Notes: generated by a model not told the origin, from the letters alone. Shown: positions 17,175-25,210, counted from the first letter of the stretch. The stretch: 64,000 bases of DNA from Micrococcaceae bacterium RIT 802 (GCA_016892645.1 JAFEMX010000010.1:92982-156981), one strand, 5' to 3'. Numbers and translations: made by a program.

Positions 17175-18530
17175 CTATTTCGTCAGGGCGGTGGGATGGG
17201 AGCACGGCGCCGGAGCCGAGGCTTCCGCCTCGGCGGCGAGCCGTCGTTCGGTCGCGCCCCAGGTCTCACGGGTCGCCAGCGCAGCCCACAGGCCGATGGC
17301 ACCGTAGAAGCTGAAGAGCAGGGCGGGGCCCATCCACCCGAGCCAGATGAACAACAAGGTGGTGATGAAGGGCGTGAAGCCCGAGACCATGGCCGAGATC
17401 TGGTAGGCCAGCGACGCCCCGGACGAGCGGGTGCGCGCCTGGAACAGCTCGGGGAACCATGCCCCCTGGGCGCCGGCCAGTGAGTTCTGGCAGACAGCGT
17501 AGGAGATGACGATCGTCGCGATGACCAACAAGGCGGCTCCGGTGTTGACCATCAGGAACATCGGGATCCCGAAGAGGACGGCGAAGGCGGTGGAGGCGAT
17601 GTACAGCGGACGGCGGCCCACCTTGTCGGTCAGCGAAGCCCACGCCATCGTGGCGAAGATGCCGATGGCGGAGGCGATGCAGAGCGCGACGAGCGTCTCG
17701 GACTTCTCCGCGAATCCGGTGGTGTGCAGGTAGGAGATCATGTAGGTGATAGAGACGGCGTAGCCGGCGGTCTCGGCGATGCGCAGGCCGATGCCCCGCA
17801 CGATGTTGCGCCAATCGGATCGGATGACGTCGGCGATGGGGTTCTTGGCGATGTCGCCGGATGACTTCACGTCCTCGAAGACGGGCGACTCCGGGACCTT
17901 GGAGCGGATGATCAGGCCGACGGCGACCAGCAGGATGCTGGCCAGGAACGGAAGGCGCCAGGCCCACGAGCCCGGCAGGTGAACGCTGTAGAGGAAGACG
18001 ATGTTCGCCAGCAGCAGCCCCACGGGGAATCCGGCCTGGACGATGCCCGTGAACTTTCCCTTCCGGCGCCAGGGTGCGTGTTCGTAGCTCATGAGGATGG
18101 CCCCGCCCCATTCGGCTCCAAAGGCCAGCCCCTGGACGATGCGGACGAAGACGAGCAGTGCCGGGGCCACGACGCCGACCTGGGCGTACGTGGGCAGCAG
18201 GCCGATGACGAAGGTCGCCAACCCCATCAGCACCAGCGAGCCGACCAGTACCGGCTTGCGGCCGAGTCGATCACCCAGGTGTCCGCCCAGGATCCCTCCC
18301 AGCGGTCGGGCGGCGAAGCCGACGCCCAGGGTGGCAAAGGCAGCCAGCGTCCCGGTCACCGGGTCTGCACCCGGGAAGAACGCGTGGCCGAAATACAGCG
18401 CGGCAGCGGTTCCGAAGCCGATGAAGTCATAGGTTTCAATGACGGCACCGACACTGGAGCCCACGGCCACACGGCGTGCGTCCTTGGTGCCATGTATGGG
18501 TCCGCGCATCTCGAGGCGTTGAGCGCTCAT
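17175..18530 (-). CDS. MHS-family (metabolite:H+ symporter) MFS transporter
   Basis: 451 residues with about 12 membrane helices. Hallmarks of the MHS branch are the N-terminal GSSVGAVIETYDFIGFGTAA, the loop 2-3 motif GHLGDRLGRKPVL and QGLAFGAEWGGAILMSYEHA. Relatives carry organic acids (shikimate, citrate, alpha-ketoglutarate, proline/betaine) by proton symport. It is the first gene of the transketolase operon, with GGAAGGA before ATG, so it probably imports the substrate that the operon breaks down. The divergent promoter region upstream carries three operator-like palindromes. Confidence 0.9.
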   Translation of the reverse strand: MSAQRLEMRGPIHGTKDARRVAVGSSVGAVIETYDFIGFGTAAALYFGHAFFPGADPVTGTLAAFATLGVGFAARPLGGILGGHLGDRLGRKPVLVGSLVLMGLATFVIGLLPTYAQVGVVAPALLVFVRIVQGLAFGAEWGGAILMSYEHAPWRRKGKFTGIVQAGFPVGLLLANIVFLYSVHLPGSWAWRLPFLASILLVAVGLIIRSKVPESPVFEDVKSSGDIAKNPIADVIRSDWRNIVRGIGLRIAETAGYAVSITYMISYLHTTGFAEKSETLVALCIASAIGIFATMAWASLTDKVGRRPLYIASTAFAVLFGIPMFLMVNTGAALLVIATIVISYAVCQNSLAGAQGAWFPELFQARTRSSGASLAYQISAMVSGFTPFITTLLFIWLGWMGPALLFSFYGAIGLWAALATRETWGATERRLAAEAEASAPAPCSHPTALTK

Positions 18531-18575
18531 GGTGTCCTTCCAATCTCCCGCCGGGCGACTTCGACGTCGTGGCAG

Positions 18576-18590
18576 TGTTGACAGTCAACA
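18576..18590. promoter_or_regulatory. operator-like palindrome 1
   Basis: TGTTGACAGTCAACA is a perfect 7-1-7 palindrome 46 nt upstream of the MHS transporter start. It shares TTGAC/GTCAA half-sites with two further sites in the same divergent promoter and is a likely binding site for the FCD-type GntR regulator. Confidence 0.6.
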
Positions 18591-18626
18591 GGGTATGCCC
18601 ATCAGTGTGAGCCGCGCCACCCGTCA

Positions 18627-18642
18627 CTGTCAACAGTCAACC
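18627..18642. promoter_or_regulatory. operator-like repeat 2
   Basis: CTGTCAACAGTCAACC contains two GTCAAC half-sites, here in tandem, so it reads as a partial or overlapping version of sites 1 and 3. It lies midway between the divergent transporter and SDR genes. Confidence 0.5.
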
Positions 18643-18660
18643 TTGAATGATTTTTAATCG

Positions 18661-18680
18661 GTTGACTGTTGACAGTCAAC
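18661..18680. promoter_or_regulatory. operator-like palindrome 3
   Basis: A perfect 9-bp inverted repeat, GTTGACTGT and ACAGTCAAC, with a 2-nt centre, located 72 nt upstream of the SDR start. With sites 1 and 2 it forms an evenly spread set across the divergent promoter, fitting joint control of both transcription units by one dimeric regulator. Confidence 0.6.
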
Positions 18681-18752
18681 GCTCGTAGGGTGGTGGTCAT
18701 CACATACCCGTATGGCGCTACCGGCGTCGTCCCGTTCGGAGGAACAACCCAG

Positions 18753-19526
18753 ATGAATTCAATCCAACGCACCGCGGTCGTCACCGGCGCCACCTCCGAC
18801 AAGGGCATCGGCAAGGCCATCGCCACCCGCTTTGCCCGCGATGGCTGGGGCGTCGTCGTCCTCGACCTGAACGGCGCAGTGGCGTCCGATGTCGCCGCCG
18901 ACATCTCCGGCGAACATGGTGTGCCGGCGCTCGGCCATGCCGTCGATGTGGCCGATGAACAGTCCGTCGACGCCGCCCTCGCAGCGGTCCGCAACGCCGT
19001 CGCCGCGGGCGAGCTGCCGGTGGTGGGCGCCGTGGCGAACATCGCCGGCATCACCTCACCCGTGCCCTTCCTGGAGACCACCCGCGAATTGTGGGACCGG
19101 ATCATGGCGGTCAACGCCACCGGCACCTACCTGATGACGAAGGCCTTCCTGCCGGACATGCTGGACAACGGGTGGGGACGCATCGTGACCATGTCCTCGG
19201 TGTCCGCCCAGCGCGGCGGCGGCGTCTTCGGGAAGGTCCCCTATTCCTCGGCCAAGGCCGCGATCCTTGGCTTCACCAAGGCCCTCGCCCGGGAGCTGGA
19301 GGACAGCGGCGTCACCATCAACGCCGTGGCACCCGGCGCCGTCGATACGAACATCCGGGTCGGATCCACCCCGGAAAGCGAAGCGGCCATCACCGCTGGC
19401 ATCCCGCTGGGCCGTACCGCGACCACCGATGAGATCGCCGCCGTCGTGTCCTTCCTCGCCAGCGAGGACGCCTCCTACCTCACCGGTGGGACCATCGACA
19501 TCAACGGCGGCAGCCACCTGCACTAG
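18753..19526 (+). CDS. SDR-family dehydrogenase of the transketolase locus
   Basis: 257 residues and a classical short-chain dehydrogenase. The nucleotide-binding TGATSDKGIG (11-20), NIAG (96-99) and catalytic Ser148/149, Tyr164 and Lys168 (YSSAK) are all present, with the PGAVDT segment after them. It oxidises or reduces a hydroxyl/keto group with NAD(P). As the divergent partner of the MHS transporter and split transketolase it probably converts an imported sugar alcohol or sugar acid into a keto intermediate. ATG at 18753 has GGAGGA upstream. The longer frame from 18669 starts inside an operator and is rejected. Its stop overlaps that of the convergent histidine kinase by 4 nt. Confidence 0.9.
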   Translation: MNSIQRTAVVTGATSDKGIGKAIATRFARDGWGVVVLDLNGAVASDVAADISGEHGVPALGHAVDVADEQSVDAALAAVRNAVAAGELPVVGAVANIAGITSPVPFLETTRELWDRIMAVNATGTYLMTKAFLPDMLDNGWGRIVTMSSVSAQRGGGVFGKVPYSSAKAAILGFTKALARELEDSGVTINAVAPGAVDTNIRVGSTPESEAAITAGIPLGRTATTDEIAAVVSFLASEDASYLTGGTIDINGGSHLH

Positions 19527-20521
19527 GCCTGCGGGTTCACCGGCAACTCCACGCGCAGGCTCGTCCCGCCCGCACCGGTGGCCAGCACGCCGATCGTCCC
19601 GCCGGCACGCACCACCATCTCGCGGGCGAGGGACAGTCCGATGCCCGTGCTGCGCGGGGTGCCCGATTCGCCTGCCGCACCGTGTGCGTGGCGGTCGAAG
19701 ATGCGCTGCGGTTCGATCCCGGAGATCCCGCTGCCGGTGTCGGTGACCGTCAGGCGGGCCGTGCCCCCGTGGCGCTCCGTGGTGACCGTGACCGTTCCGC
19801 CGGACGGCGTGTACTTGGTGGCGTTGTCGATGAGCCCGGTGAGGATCCGCCGGACGGCGACCTCGCCCAGCGGCACCGGCAGCGGCCCCTCCGCCGGGAC
19901 ATGGCGCAGCTCGACCCCGCGCGGTGCGGCGAGCACGCCGAGCTCGCGGACCGCCTTCGCGGCGAGGTCGTCCAGGTCCGCCGGCCGGTCCGTCTCCGCC
20001 CGGGCGCCGCCGTCGACCGTGGAGAGCAGGTCGTCGATCACGCGCGCGAGCCGGGCGGAGTCGCGGCGCAGGGTGTCCAGTTCCGCGGCGAACTCGTGCC
20101 CGGCGCCGGCGCGGCGCTGGAGCAGCTGCAGCCGGGCGTCGAGCACAGTCAGCGGGGTGCGCAGTTCGTGGCTGACATCCTGGGCGAAGCGGCGCTGGAC
20201 CTCCAGCGTGGCGCCCAACGGCCTGACCGCGCGGCGGGCGCTGAGCATTCCGACGATTCCGGAGAGCACGATGCCGGCGACCCCGCCCAGGATGAGCAGC
20301 TGGAGCAGGTCGACCACTTCCAGGGAGATGCGCACCTGCGGCTCGCCGTCCCCGCCCGGGGACGTGCCGGCGTGCAGGGCGATGTAGGTCCCGCCGATCG
20401 CCAGCACCACCAGCACGACGGCGGCGGTGACGGCGGCCAGCTGCCACCCCACCCGCAGTGCGGCGTGGCGCATGGCGCTGGCCTCCCAGGCCCCGGGGCC
20501 CCCGGTGCTGGTCCTGCTCAT
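19523..20521 (-). CDS. sensor histidine kinase of the PAP2-DedA operon
   Basis: 332 residues. Two transmembrane helices (about 28-48 and 72-93) enclose an extracytoplasmic loop of only about 24 residues. A HisKA domain follows with His118 in QDVSHELRTPL, then a HATPase domain with the N box LIDNATKYTP, DTGSGI and TGIGLSLA. It phosphorylates the response regulator encoded immediately upstream; their coding regions overlap by 4 nt (ATGA). The very short external loop suggests sensing within or near the membrane, as in kinases that respond to cell-wall-active agents, but this is inference. Confidence 0.9.
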   Translation of the reverse strand: MSRTSTGGPGAWEASAMRHAALRVGWQLAAVTAAVVLVVLAIGGTYIALHAGTSPGGDGEPQVRISLEVVDLLQLLILGGVAGIVLSGIVGMLSARRAVRPLGATLEVQRRFAQDVSHELRTPLTVLDARLQLLQRRAGAGHEFAAELDTLRRDSARLARVIDDLLSTVDGGARAETDRPADLDDLAAKAVRELGVLAAPRGVELRHVPAEGPLPVPLGEVAVRRILTGLIDNATKYTPSGGTVTVTTERHGGTARLTVTDTGSGISGIEPQRIFDRHAHGAAGESGTPRSTGIGLSLAREMVVRAGGTIGVLATGAGGTSLRVELPVNPQA

Positions 20522-21204
20522 TCGAGTCCTCCGAGGTGGTAGCCGGTGCCGTGGACGGTGCGGATGATCGATCGTGCGGTCTTCTTGCGCAGGTGGTGGA
20601 CGTAGGTGTCGACGATGCCCGGCCCGTCCTCGGCGGCGAACGCCAGCTCCAGGAGTTCGGCCCGGGTGAAGACCCGCTCGGGTTCGGCGGCGAGGATCGC
20701 CAGCAGCCGGGTCTCCGTCGGGGAGAGTTCGACGCGGTCCCCGTAGGGGGAGGTCAGCAGGCGTGATGCCTCCGCGAGTTCCCAGGAGCCGACCGCCAGC
20801 CGGGCCGCCGGTCCGCGCGATGCCTCCGGCTTCCCGTTGCGGGTCATCGCGCGCAGCCGGGCGGCGAGCTCGTCGATGTCGAAGGGTTTGACCAGGTAGT
20901 CGTTGGCCCCGGCGTCGAGCCCCTCCACCTTGTCGGCCACGGCCCCGAGGGCGGTGAGGATGAGGATCGGGGTGTCGATGCCGTGTCCGCGCAGGGCGGA
21001 GATCAGCCGGATGCCGTCGATCCCGGGCAGGCCGCGGTCGATGACCATCGCGTCCCACTGCCCGGTCAGTCCCCGCTGCAGTCCGGCCGGCCCGTCCACC
21101 GCGAGTTCGGCGGCGAATCCGTCGGCCAACAGCTCCACGAGCAGCGGTCCCAGCGCGGGGTCGTCCTCGACCAGCAGCAGGCGCGGGGCGGTGGCGAAGC
21201 TCAT
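20518..21204 (-). CDS. OmpR/PhoB-family response regulator
   Basis: 228 residues. The receiver domain has the acidic pair in VEDD, phospho-acceptor Asp56 (VIDRGLPGIDG) and Lys106 (LVKPFD). A C-terminal winged-helix DNA-binding domain contains ELSPTETRLLAILAAEPERV and VDTYVHHLRKKT. It is the partner of the downstream histidine kinase. It overlaps the DedA gene by 4 nt, so it is part of the same operon and may control it. Confidence 0.92.
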   Translation of the reverse strand: MSFATAPRLLLVEDDPALGPLLVELLADGFAAELAVDGPAGLQRGLTGQWDAMVIDRGLPGIDGIRLISALRGHGIDTPILILTALGAVADKVEGLDAGANDYLVKPFDIDELAARLRAMTRNGKPEASRGPAARLAVGSWELAEASRLLTSPYGDRVELSPTETRLLAILAAEPERVFTRAELLELAFAAEDGPGIVDTYVHHLRKKTARSIIRTVHGTGYHLGGLE

Positions 21205-21842
21205 GGGATCTTATTGTTCCAGAGCCGCGTCCCCCGATCCCGGGAACCCATCGCGGAGCGCCTGCGGTGGCGCAGGAACATGATGACCGGGAGCAGCACC
21301 GAGACCAGGACGACCGCCACCATCCACGCATCGATGTGGTTGGCGACCACGTCAAGACCGCCGAGCCAGATGCCCAGCAGCACCACCCCCACGGACCAGA
21401 GGATGCCGCCGGAGGTGTTCCAGGCCAGGAACCTGCGGTACCGGTAGTGTCCGGCACCCGCGGCCAGCGGGGTGAACGTGCGCACGATCGGCACGAACCG
21501 TGCCAGCACCAGCGCCGCTCCCCCGCGCCGGGCGAAGAAGTCCTCGGTCTGCTCGAGGTAGCTCGTCTTCAGGATCCTGGCGTCCGGGGTGAACCAGCGC
21601 CGCCCGGCCGTGCTGCCGATCAGGTAGCCGACGCTGTCCCCGCCGATCGCCGCCACCGCGGCCACCATGATGAGCACCGGCAACGGCAGCCCGAGATGGT
21701 GGTGGACCATGCCGACGGCGAAGAGCAGCGAGTCCCCGGGCAGGAACGGGAACAGGCAGCCGGACTCGATGAAGACGACGACGAAGACCACGGCCGCCAA
21801 CCACGGCCCGGCCGCCACCAGCAAGGCCGAGGCATCAAACAT
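21201..21842 (-). CDS. DedA-family membrane protein
   Basis: 213 residues. The DedA signature is clear: FIESGCLFPFLPGDSLLFAVG near residue 25, GGDSVGYLIGSTAGRR, FARRGGAALVLARFVPIVRTFTP and the GYxxGrx-like AGAGHYRYRRFL segment. DedA proteins are polytopic and several move undecaprenyl phosphate or other lipids back across the membrane. It overlaps the PAP2 gene upstream by 8 nt and the response regulator downstream by 4 nt. Pairing with a PAP2 phosphatase suggests recycling of the C55 carrier lipid. Confidence 0.9.
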   Translation of the reverse strand: MFDASALLVAAGPWLAAVVFVVVFIESGCLFPFLPGDSLLFAVGMVHHHLGLPLPVLIMVAAVAAIGGDSVGYLIGSTAGRRWFTPDARILKTSYLEQTEDFFARRGGAALVLARFVPIVRTFTPLAAGAGHYRYRRFLAWNTSGGILWSVGVVLLGIWLGGLDVVANHIDAWMVAVVLVSVLLPVIMFLRHRRRSAMGSRDRGTRLWNNKIP

Positions 21843-22578
21843 GGCGGCCTGGCGTCGTCGTGCCCCGCGTCCCGGCCAGGAGCGGGAACCGGCCCTCCAG
21901 CCACGGCTCGATCCACCCGCGCCACAGCCACGTCCACAGCAGCGCCCCGGCCGTGGCGGCCAGCAGCGAGCCGAGCACGTCGCTGGGATAGTGCACGCCC
22001 AGATAGAGCCGCGAGGTGGCCACCACCAGGGTGAACACGCCGCCGATGATCCCGACCAGCCGGCGGATCCGGCGGGTGACGGCGATGACCAGCACCGCGG
22101 CCAGCACCAGTGCGGCGGCCAGTTCGGTGTGGCCGCTGGGGAAGCTGTCGGTCCCCAGCTCGGGCATCAGCGCGTGGGTCGCGGTCAGCGGCGGCCGCGC
22201 CCGATCGACCAGGACCTTGCCCAGCGCCGCGGGCAGCCAACCCGCGCACACGGTGCTCCCGAACGCCAGGGCCGTCGGCAGGCCGCGGCGCGACCACAGC
22301 AGCAGGCAGGCCGCCGCCAGGATCACCACCCCGCCCAGTGGCTGCAGGACCGTGTTGATCCACAACGCCACGGCGGAGAACACGCCGACCCGATCGTGGC
22401 TCAGCGCGATGTCCCACCCGAGTTCGGGGCTGAAGCGGCCCGCGCCCTTGGCCCACAGGCCGAGCAACAGCGCCAGGACATAGAGCACGACGGCGGCCAC
22501 CGGCCACCAGCGCCGGGTCACGCCGGCGACGGGGCCGGGAGGGGAGGCGGTGGACGTGCTGCGGGCTAGGTCGGCCAT
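21835..22578 (-). CDS. PAP2-family membrane phosphatase
   Basis: 247 residues with about six membrane helices. The three phosphatase motifs are visible: KVLVDRARPP (KxxxxxxRP), PSGHTEL (PSGH) and SRLYLGVHYPSDV (SRxxxxxHxxxD). Relatives dephosphorylate phosphatidic acid or undecaprenyl pyrophosphate at the outer face of the membrane. It is the first gene of a four-gene overlapping operon with DedA and a two-component system, which supports a role in lipid-carrier recycling. Confidence 0.9.
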   Translation of the reverse strand: MADLARSTSTASPPGPVAGVTRRWWPVAAVVLYVLALLLGLWAKGAGRFSPELGWDIALSHDRVGVFSAVALWINTVLQPLGGVVILAAACLLLWSRRGLPTALAFGSTVCAGWLPAALGKVLVDRARPPLTATHALMPELGTDSFPSGHTELAAALVLAAVLVIAVTRRIRRLVGIIGGVFTLVVATSRLYLGVHYPSDVLGSLLAATAGALLWTWLWRGWIEPWLEGRFPLLAGTRGTTTPGRHV

Positions 22579-22639
22579 GGGTCTCCGATTCGTCGGGGGT
22601 GATCGGGAACCAGTGTGCGCCCTGCCCTGTCAGAATCCG

Positions 22640-22957
22640 TTAAGAATCGTCGGCGTCGAGGGCCCGGCGTGCCGTCGACCGGTCGACGCGGCTACCGCGG
22701 AACCGGACACCCTCCCGGCGCAGCAGCTCCGGGGCCGTTCCGCCGTGGCAGGTGGCCGGGGTTCCGTCGGCATACACCACCCGCCACCACGGCACGCCGT
22801 CGTCCAGGGCGGCGACGAGGCGTCCGGCCTGGCGCGGACCGACCCCGACGATCGCGGCGATGTCCCCGTAGGCCATCACCTGGCCGGCGGGAATGGCGGC
22901 CACCACCGAACGCACTTGCGCCAACCGGTCCACGCCGGCGGCTGCTGCTCCCGACAC
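22640..22957 (-). CDS. alkyltransferase-like (ATL/MGMT-fold) protein
   Basis: 105 residues matching the DNA-binding domain of O6-alkylguanine alkyltransferases: IPAGQVMAYGDIAAIVGVGP helix-turn-helix, then the active-site loop. The catalytic PCHR of true alkyltransferases is replaced by PWWR (56-59), so it cannot transfer alkyl groups. Such ATL proteins bind O6-alkylguanine and hand lesions to nucleotide-excision repair. GTG at 22957 lies 5 nt after the stop of the 64-residue protein upstream, so the two are co-transcribed. Confidence 0.8.
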   Translation of the reverse strand: MSGAAAAGVDRLAQVRSVVAAIPAGQVMAYGDIAAIVGVGPRQAGRLVAALDDGVPWWRVVYADGTPATCHGGTAPELLRREGVRFRGSRVDRSTARRALDADDS

Positions 22958-22962
22958 GGGAT

Positions 22963-23157
22963 TCAGTCGCCGTCGCCGTCGTCGGGCACCGCCGTGTAGC
23001 ACTGCCAGCTGGTCTGCGTGCCGAATAGCAGCGCTGCGGCGGTCCCCGCCCGCAGCACCGGTGGTTCCTCGCGCGGGCGTGCCGCCGCGAAGGGGCCGGA
23101 TCCGGCCGTGACAGCGGTGATGGCGGGGGGCTCCATGGCCCGTGGGGTGTCTCCCAT
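22963..23157 (-). CDS. small hypothetical protein upstream of the ATL gene
   Basis: 64 residues with no recognised domain. The N-terminal half is rich in Ala and Pro, and a GTQTSWQCYTAVPDDGDGD tail is acidic. A clear CAGGAGG ribosome site before ATG at 23157 and tight coupling to the ATL gene support it as a real gene. Function unknown. Confidence 0.55.
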   Translation of the reverse strand: MGDTPRAMEPPAITAVTAGSGPFAAARPREEPPVLRAGTAAALLFGTQTSWQCYTAVPDDGDGD

Positions 23158-23241
23158 GCCTGCCTCCTGTATGGGTGGTCCCCCGATCATCCCCCCGACA
23201 CCCGGCGATGGCCAGCGCGGCGGGCAAGTGCCCCGGCAACA

Positions 23242-23264
23242 AGTGGGTGCACGATGCACCCACT
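23242..23264. promoter_or_regulatory. toxin-antitoxin operator palindrome
   Basis: A perfect 10-bp inverted repeat, AGTGGGTGCA and TGCACCCACT, with centre CGA. It is followed by TACATT (23270-23275) and then the antitoxin ATG only 6 nt later, so transcription is probably leaderless. Autoregulation by the RHH antitoxin through this site is the likely use. Confidence 0.65.
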
Positions 23265-23281
23265 CGACGTACATTCGGATC

Positions 23282-23524
23282 ATGGCAAAAGTCATCCACA
23301 TTCGAGATGTTCCCGATGCGGTCCACGCCGCATTGACCCATGCCGCCCAGTCGCAAGGAGTCTCGCTCACACGGTATGTGCAACGCGAGCTGAAGCGGCC
23401 TGCCGAGCGTGAGCACCTGGTGCGGCACAATGTCGAGGTCATCCGCCGCACGCAAGAGCAGGTGAGGGGAGGCCTGGACCGGGAAGCCATCCTGAAGGAA
23501 CTGCACGACGGCCGTACGGAATGA
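23282..23524 (+). CDS. ribbon-helix-helix antitoxin (VapB/FitA-like)
   Basis: 80 residues. The N-terminal strand KVIHIRDVP is followed by two helices (DAVHAALTHAAQSQGVSLTRYVQREL), a ribbon-helix-helix pattern seen in FitA/VapB antitoxins. The C-terminal half should wrap the PIN-domain toxin. The gene overlaps the toxin start by 4 nt (ATGA). ATG at 23282 follows a palindromic operator and a -10-like TACATT. Confidence 0.85.
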   Translation: MAKVIHIRDVPDAVHAALTHAAQSQGVSLTRYVQRELKRPAEREHLVRHNVEVIRRTQEQVRGGLDREAILKELHDGRTE

Positions 23525-23900
23525 GGGTCGTGGACGCCGGGGTGGTGGTGGAATTGCTCTGCGGCCACCTGGACCCCGAGCGGCTCGGCGATGAGGAGCT
23601 CGCGGTGCCGCATCTGCTCGACAGCGAGGACCCCAACGTGCTGCGGAGATTGGTCCGACGCGGAGCGTTGAGTCAGCAACAAGGCGAGCTGCCATGGACG
23701 GCTTCGGCCAGCTGGCGTTGACCCGGTATCCGGCCGATTGGTTGAGGGATCGTCTGTGGGAACTCCGCGACCACCTCACCGCGTACGACGCCACCTACGT
23801 CACGCTCGCGGAGATGGCCGGTGCCACGGAATTGTTGACCACGGATCGCCGGCTCGCCCCTGCCGCGGGAGTCTCGTGCCCGGTGGTGGTTCTGGCCTAG
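23521..23900 (+). pseudogene. PIN-domain toxin (VapC-like), frameshifted
   Basis: The first frame gives MRVVDAGVVVELL with the first PIN aspartate and an LLDSEDPNVLRR segment with the second acidic residue. Near 23690 the sense moves to another frame that continues MDGFGQLALTRYPADW..., YDATYVTLAE and TTDRRLA, holding the last two acidic residues of a PIN nuclease. Joined, they give about 126 residues, normal for VapC. The text reads gagctgccatgg where gagctggccatgg would restore the frame, so one G is missing. As written the toxin would be truncated and inactive while the antitoxin is intact. Confidence 0.8.
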
Positions 23901-23922
23901 CTCGCGCGGCGTCGGGATTCCA

Positions 23923-25059
23923 TCATCGTTCCGCCAGGTCGACGCTGTAGATCATGTCGTCGTCCGGCCCGGGGCTGCCGCGGCCGTCGGTGTTGTTGGT
24001 CAGGAACCACAGGTCGCCGTCCGGGGCGATCACCGCGTCGCGCAACCGGCCGAACTCGCCCACATAGTGCTCGGTGGAGGCGGAGGTGTCGGCGAGCGGG
24101 ATCGTGCGCAGGGAGGCCCCGCGCAGGTTGGCCAGGAAGATCGTCCCGTCTACCAGGGCCATGCCGCTGGGGCTGGCCTCCCCGGGGTCCCATTGCTGGA
24201 CCGGGTCGGTGAAGTCGTCCTGCCCGGCGACGCCCTCGACCCTCGGCCAGCCGTAGTTCGCCCCTGCGGTGATGATGTTGAGTTCATCCCAGGTGTTCTG
24301 TCCGAATTCGGAGGCATACATCGTCCCGTCCTCCGCCCAGGCCAGCCCTTGCGGATTCCGGTGCCCGTAACTGTAGACATACGAACCGGGGAACGGGTTG
24401 TCCTGCGGGACCCTGCCGTCCGGGGCCAGGCGCAGGATCTTGCCACCGAGGCTGTCCAGATCCTGGGCGTGTGCACCCTGCCCGCCGTCACCGGTGGTCG
24501 CGTAGAGCATGCCGTCGGGACCGAACGCCAGCCGACCGCCATTGTGGTTGGGCCCGGCGGGGATGCCGTCCAGCAGCGCCGTCGCCTTCCCCAAGGACAG
24601 CGACCCCGGCTTTCCGGCCAGCTCGAAGCGCTGGATGCGGTTGCCCTCCTCCCCCGTCGAGTACGCATACAGGCGGCGCTTGCCCTCCAGCGCCAACCCC
24701 AGCAATCCGCCCTCGCCGCCATGGACGACTCCGGGAACGACGCCGATTTCCCGGGTCCCGCCGTCCGCGCCAAGTTCGAGGATGCGTCCACTGTCGCGCT
24801 CGCTGACCAGCGCCGTCGCGCCCCGGAAGACGATCGACCAGGGCGCGTCCAACCCATCGACGACTATTTGGGGTTCCCCGCGCAGCGGTTCATGCGTGGG
24901 GCCCGCCGCCGGCACCGGGGAGGACGACGACGGGGCCTTGGCCGATGCGGGTGCAGGCATCGTCCCCGTGGGGTCCTTGTCGCCGGAGGCGCAGGCGGAC
25001 AGCACGACGGCAGCGACCATCCCGACCGCGACAAGCCCCCTGCGGCGCGTGGGCTGCAT
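23923..25059 (-). CDS. lipoprotein PQQ-dependent aldose/sorbosone dehydrogenase-like protein
   Basis: 378 residues. A lipoprotein signal with lipobox VVLSAC (Cys23) is followed by a low-complexity Pro/Ser linker and a six-bladed beta-propeller of the soluble glucose/sorbosone dehydrogenase family. Typical segments are GLLGLALEG, HNGGRLAFGPDGMLYATTGD, LGGKILRLAPDG, YGHRNPQGLAW and ANYGWPRVEG. Members oxidise sugars at the outer surface with PQQ and calcium, though many homologues have unknown substrates. ATG at 25059 is chosen for AGGAG 7 nt upstream; the in-frame start at 25092 lacks it. No PQQ biosynthesis genes are in the window. Confidence 0.88.
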   Translation of the reverse strand: MQPTRRRGLVAVGMVAAVVLSACASGDKDPTGTMPAPASAKAPSSSSPVPAAGPTHEPLRGEPQIVVDGLDAPWSIVFRGATALVSERDSGRILELGADGGTREIGVVPGVVHGGEGGLLGLALEGKRRLYAYSTGEEGNRIQRFELAGKPGSLSLGKATALLDGIPAGPNHNGGRLAFGPDGMLYATTGDGGQGAHAQDLDSLGGKILRLAPDGRVPQDNPFPGSYVYSYGHRNPQGLAWAEDGTMYASEFGQNTWDELNIITAGANYGWPRVEGVAGQDDFTDPVQQWDPGEASPSGMALVDGTIFLANLRGASLRTIPLADTSASTEHYVGEFGRLRDAVIAPDGDLWFLTNNTDGRGSPGPDDDMIYSVDLAER

Positions 25060-25210
25060 CGATGCACTCCTGGCTGGCAGGTCCATGGCCACGGCTGGGC
25101 GCGGCCATGTTCGACGGGTCCGCCACTGCCAGCCCCTCCGGCGGCGGTCCTTCCGTCAAGTATGGGCCGAGACCGGTGAAAGTGCACCGGTTACACCTGC
25201 CGGAAATCGC

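Noticed and set aside
18669..18752. Upstream extension of the SDR gene
   Set aside because: Begins inside an operator palindrome and lacks a ribosome site; ATG at 18753 has GGAGG and the normal SDR start.
23521..23900. Programmed frameshift in the PIN toxin
   Set aside because: No slippery heptamer or stimulatory hairpin at the junction; one missing G is simpler.
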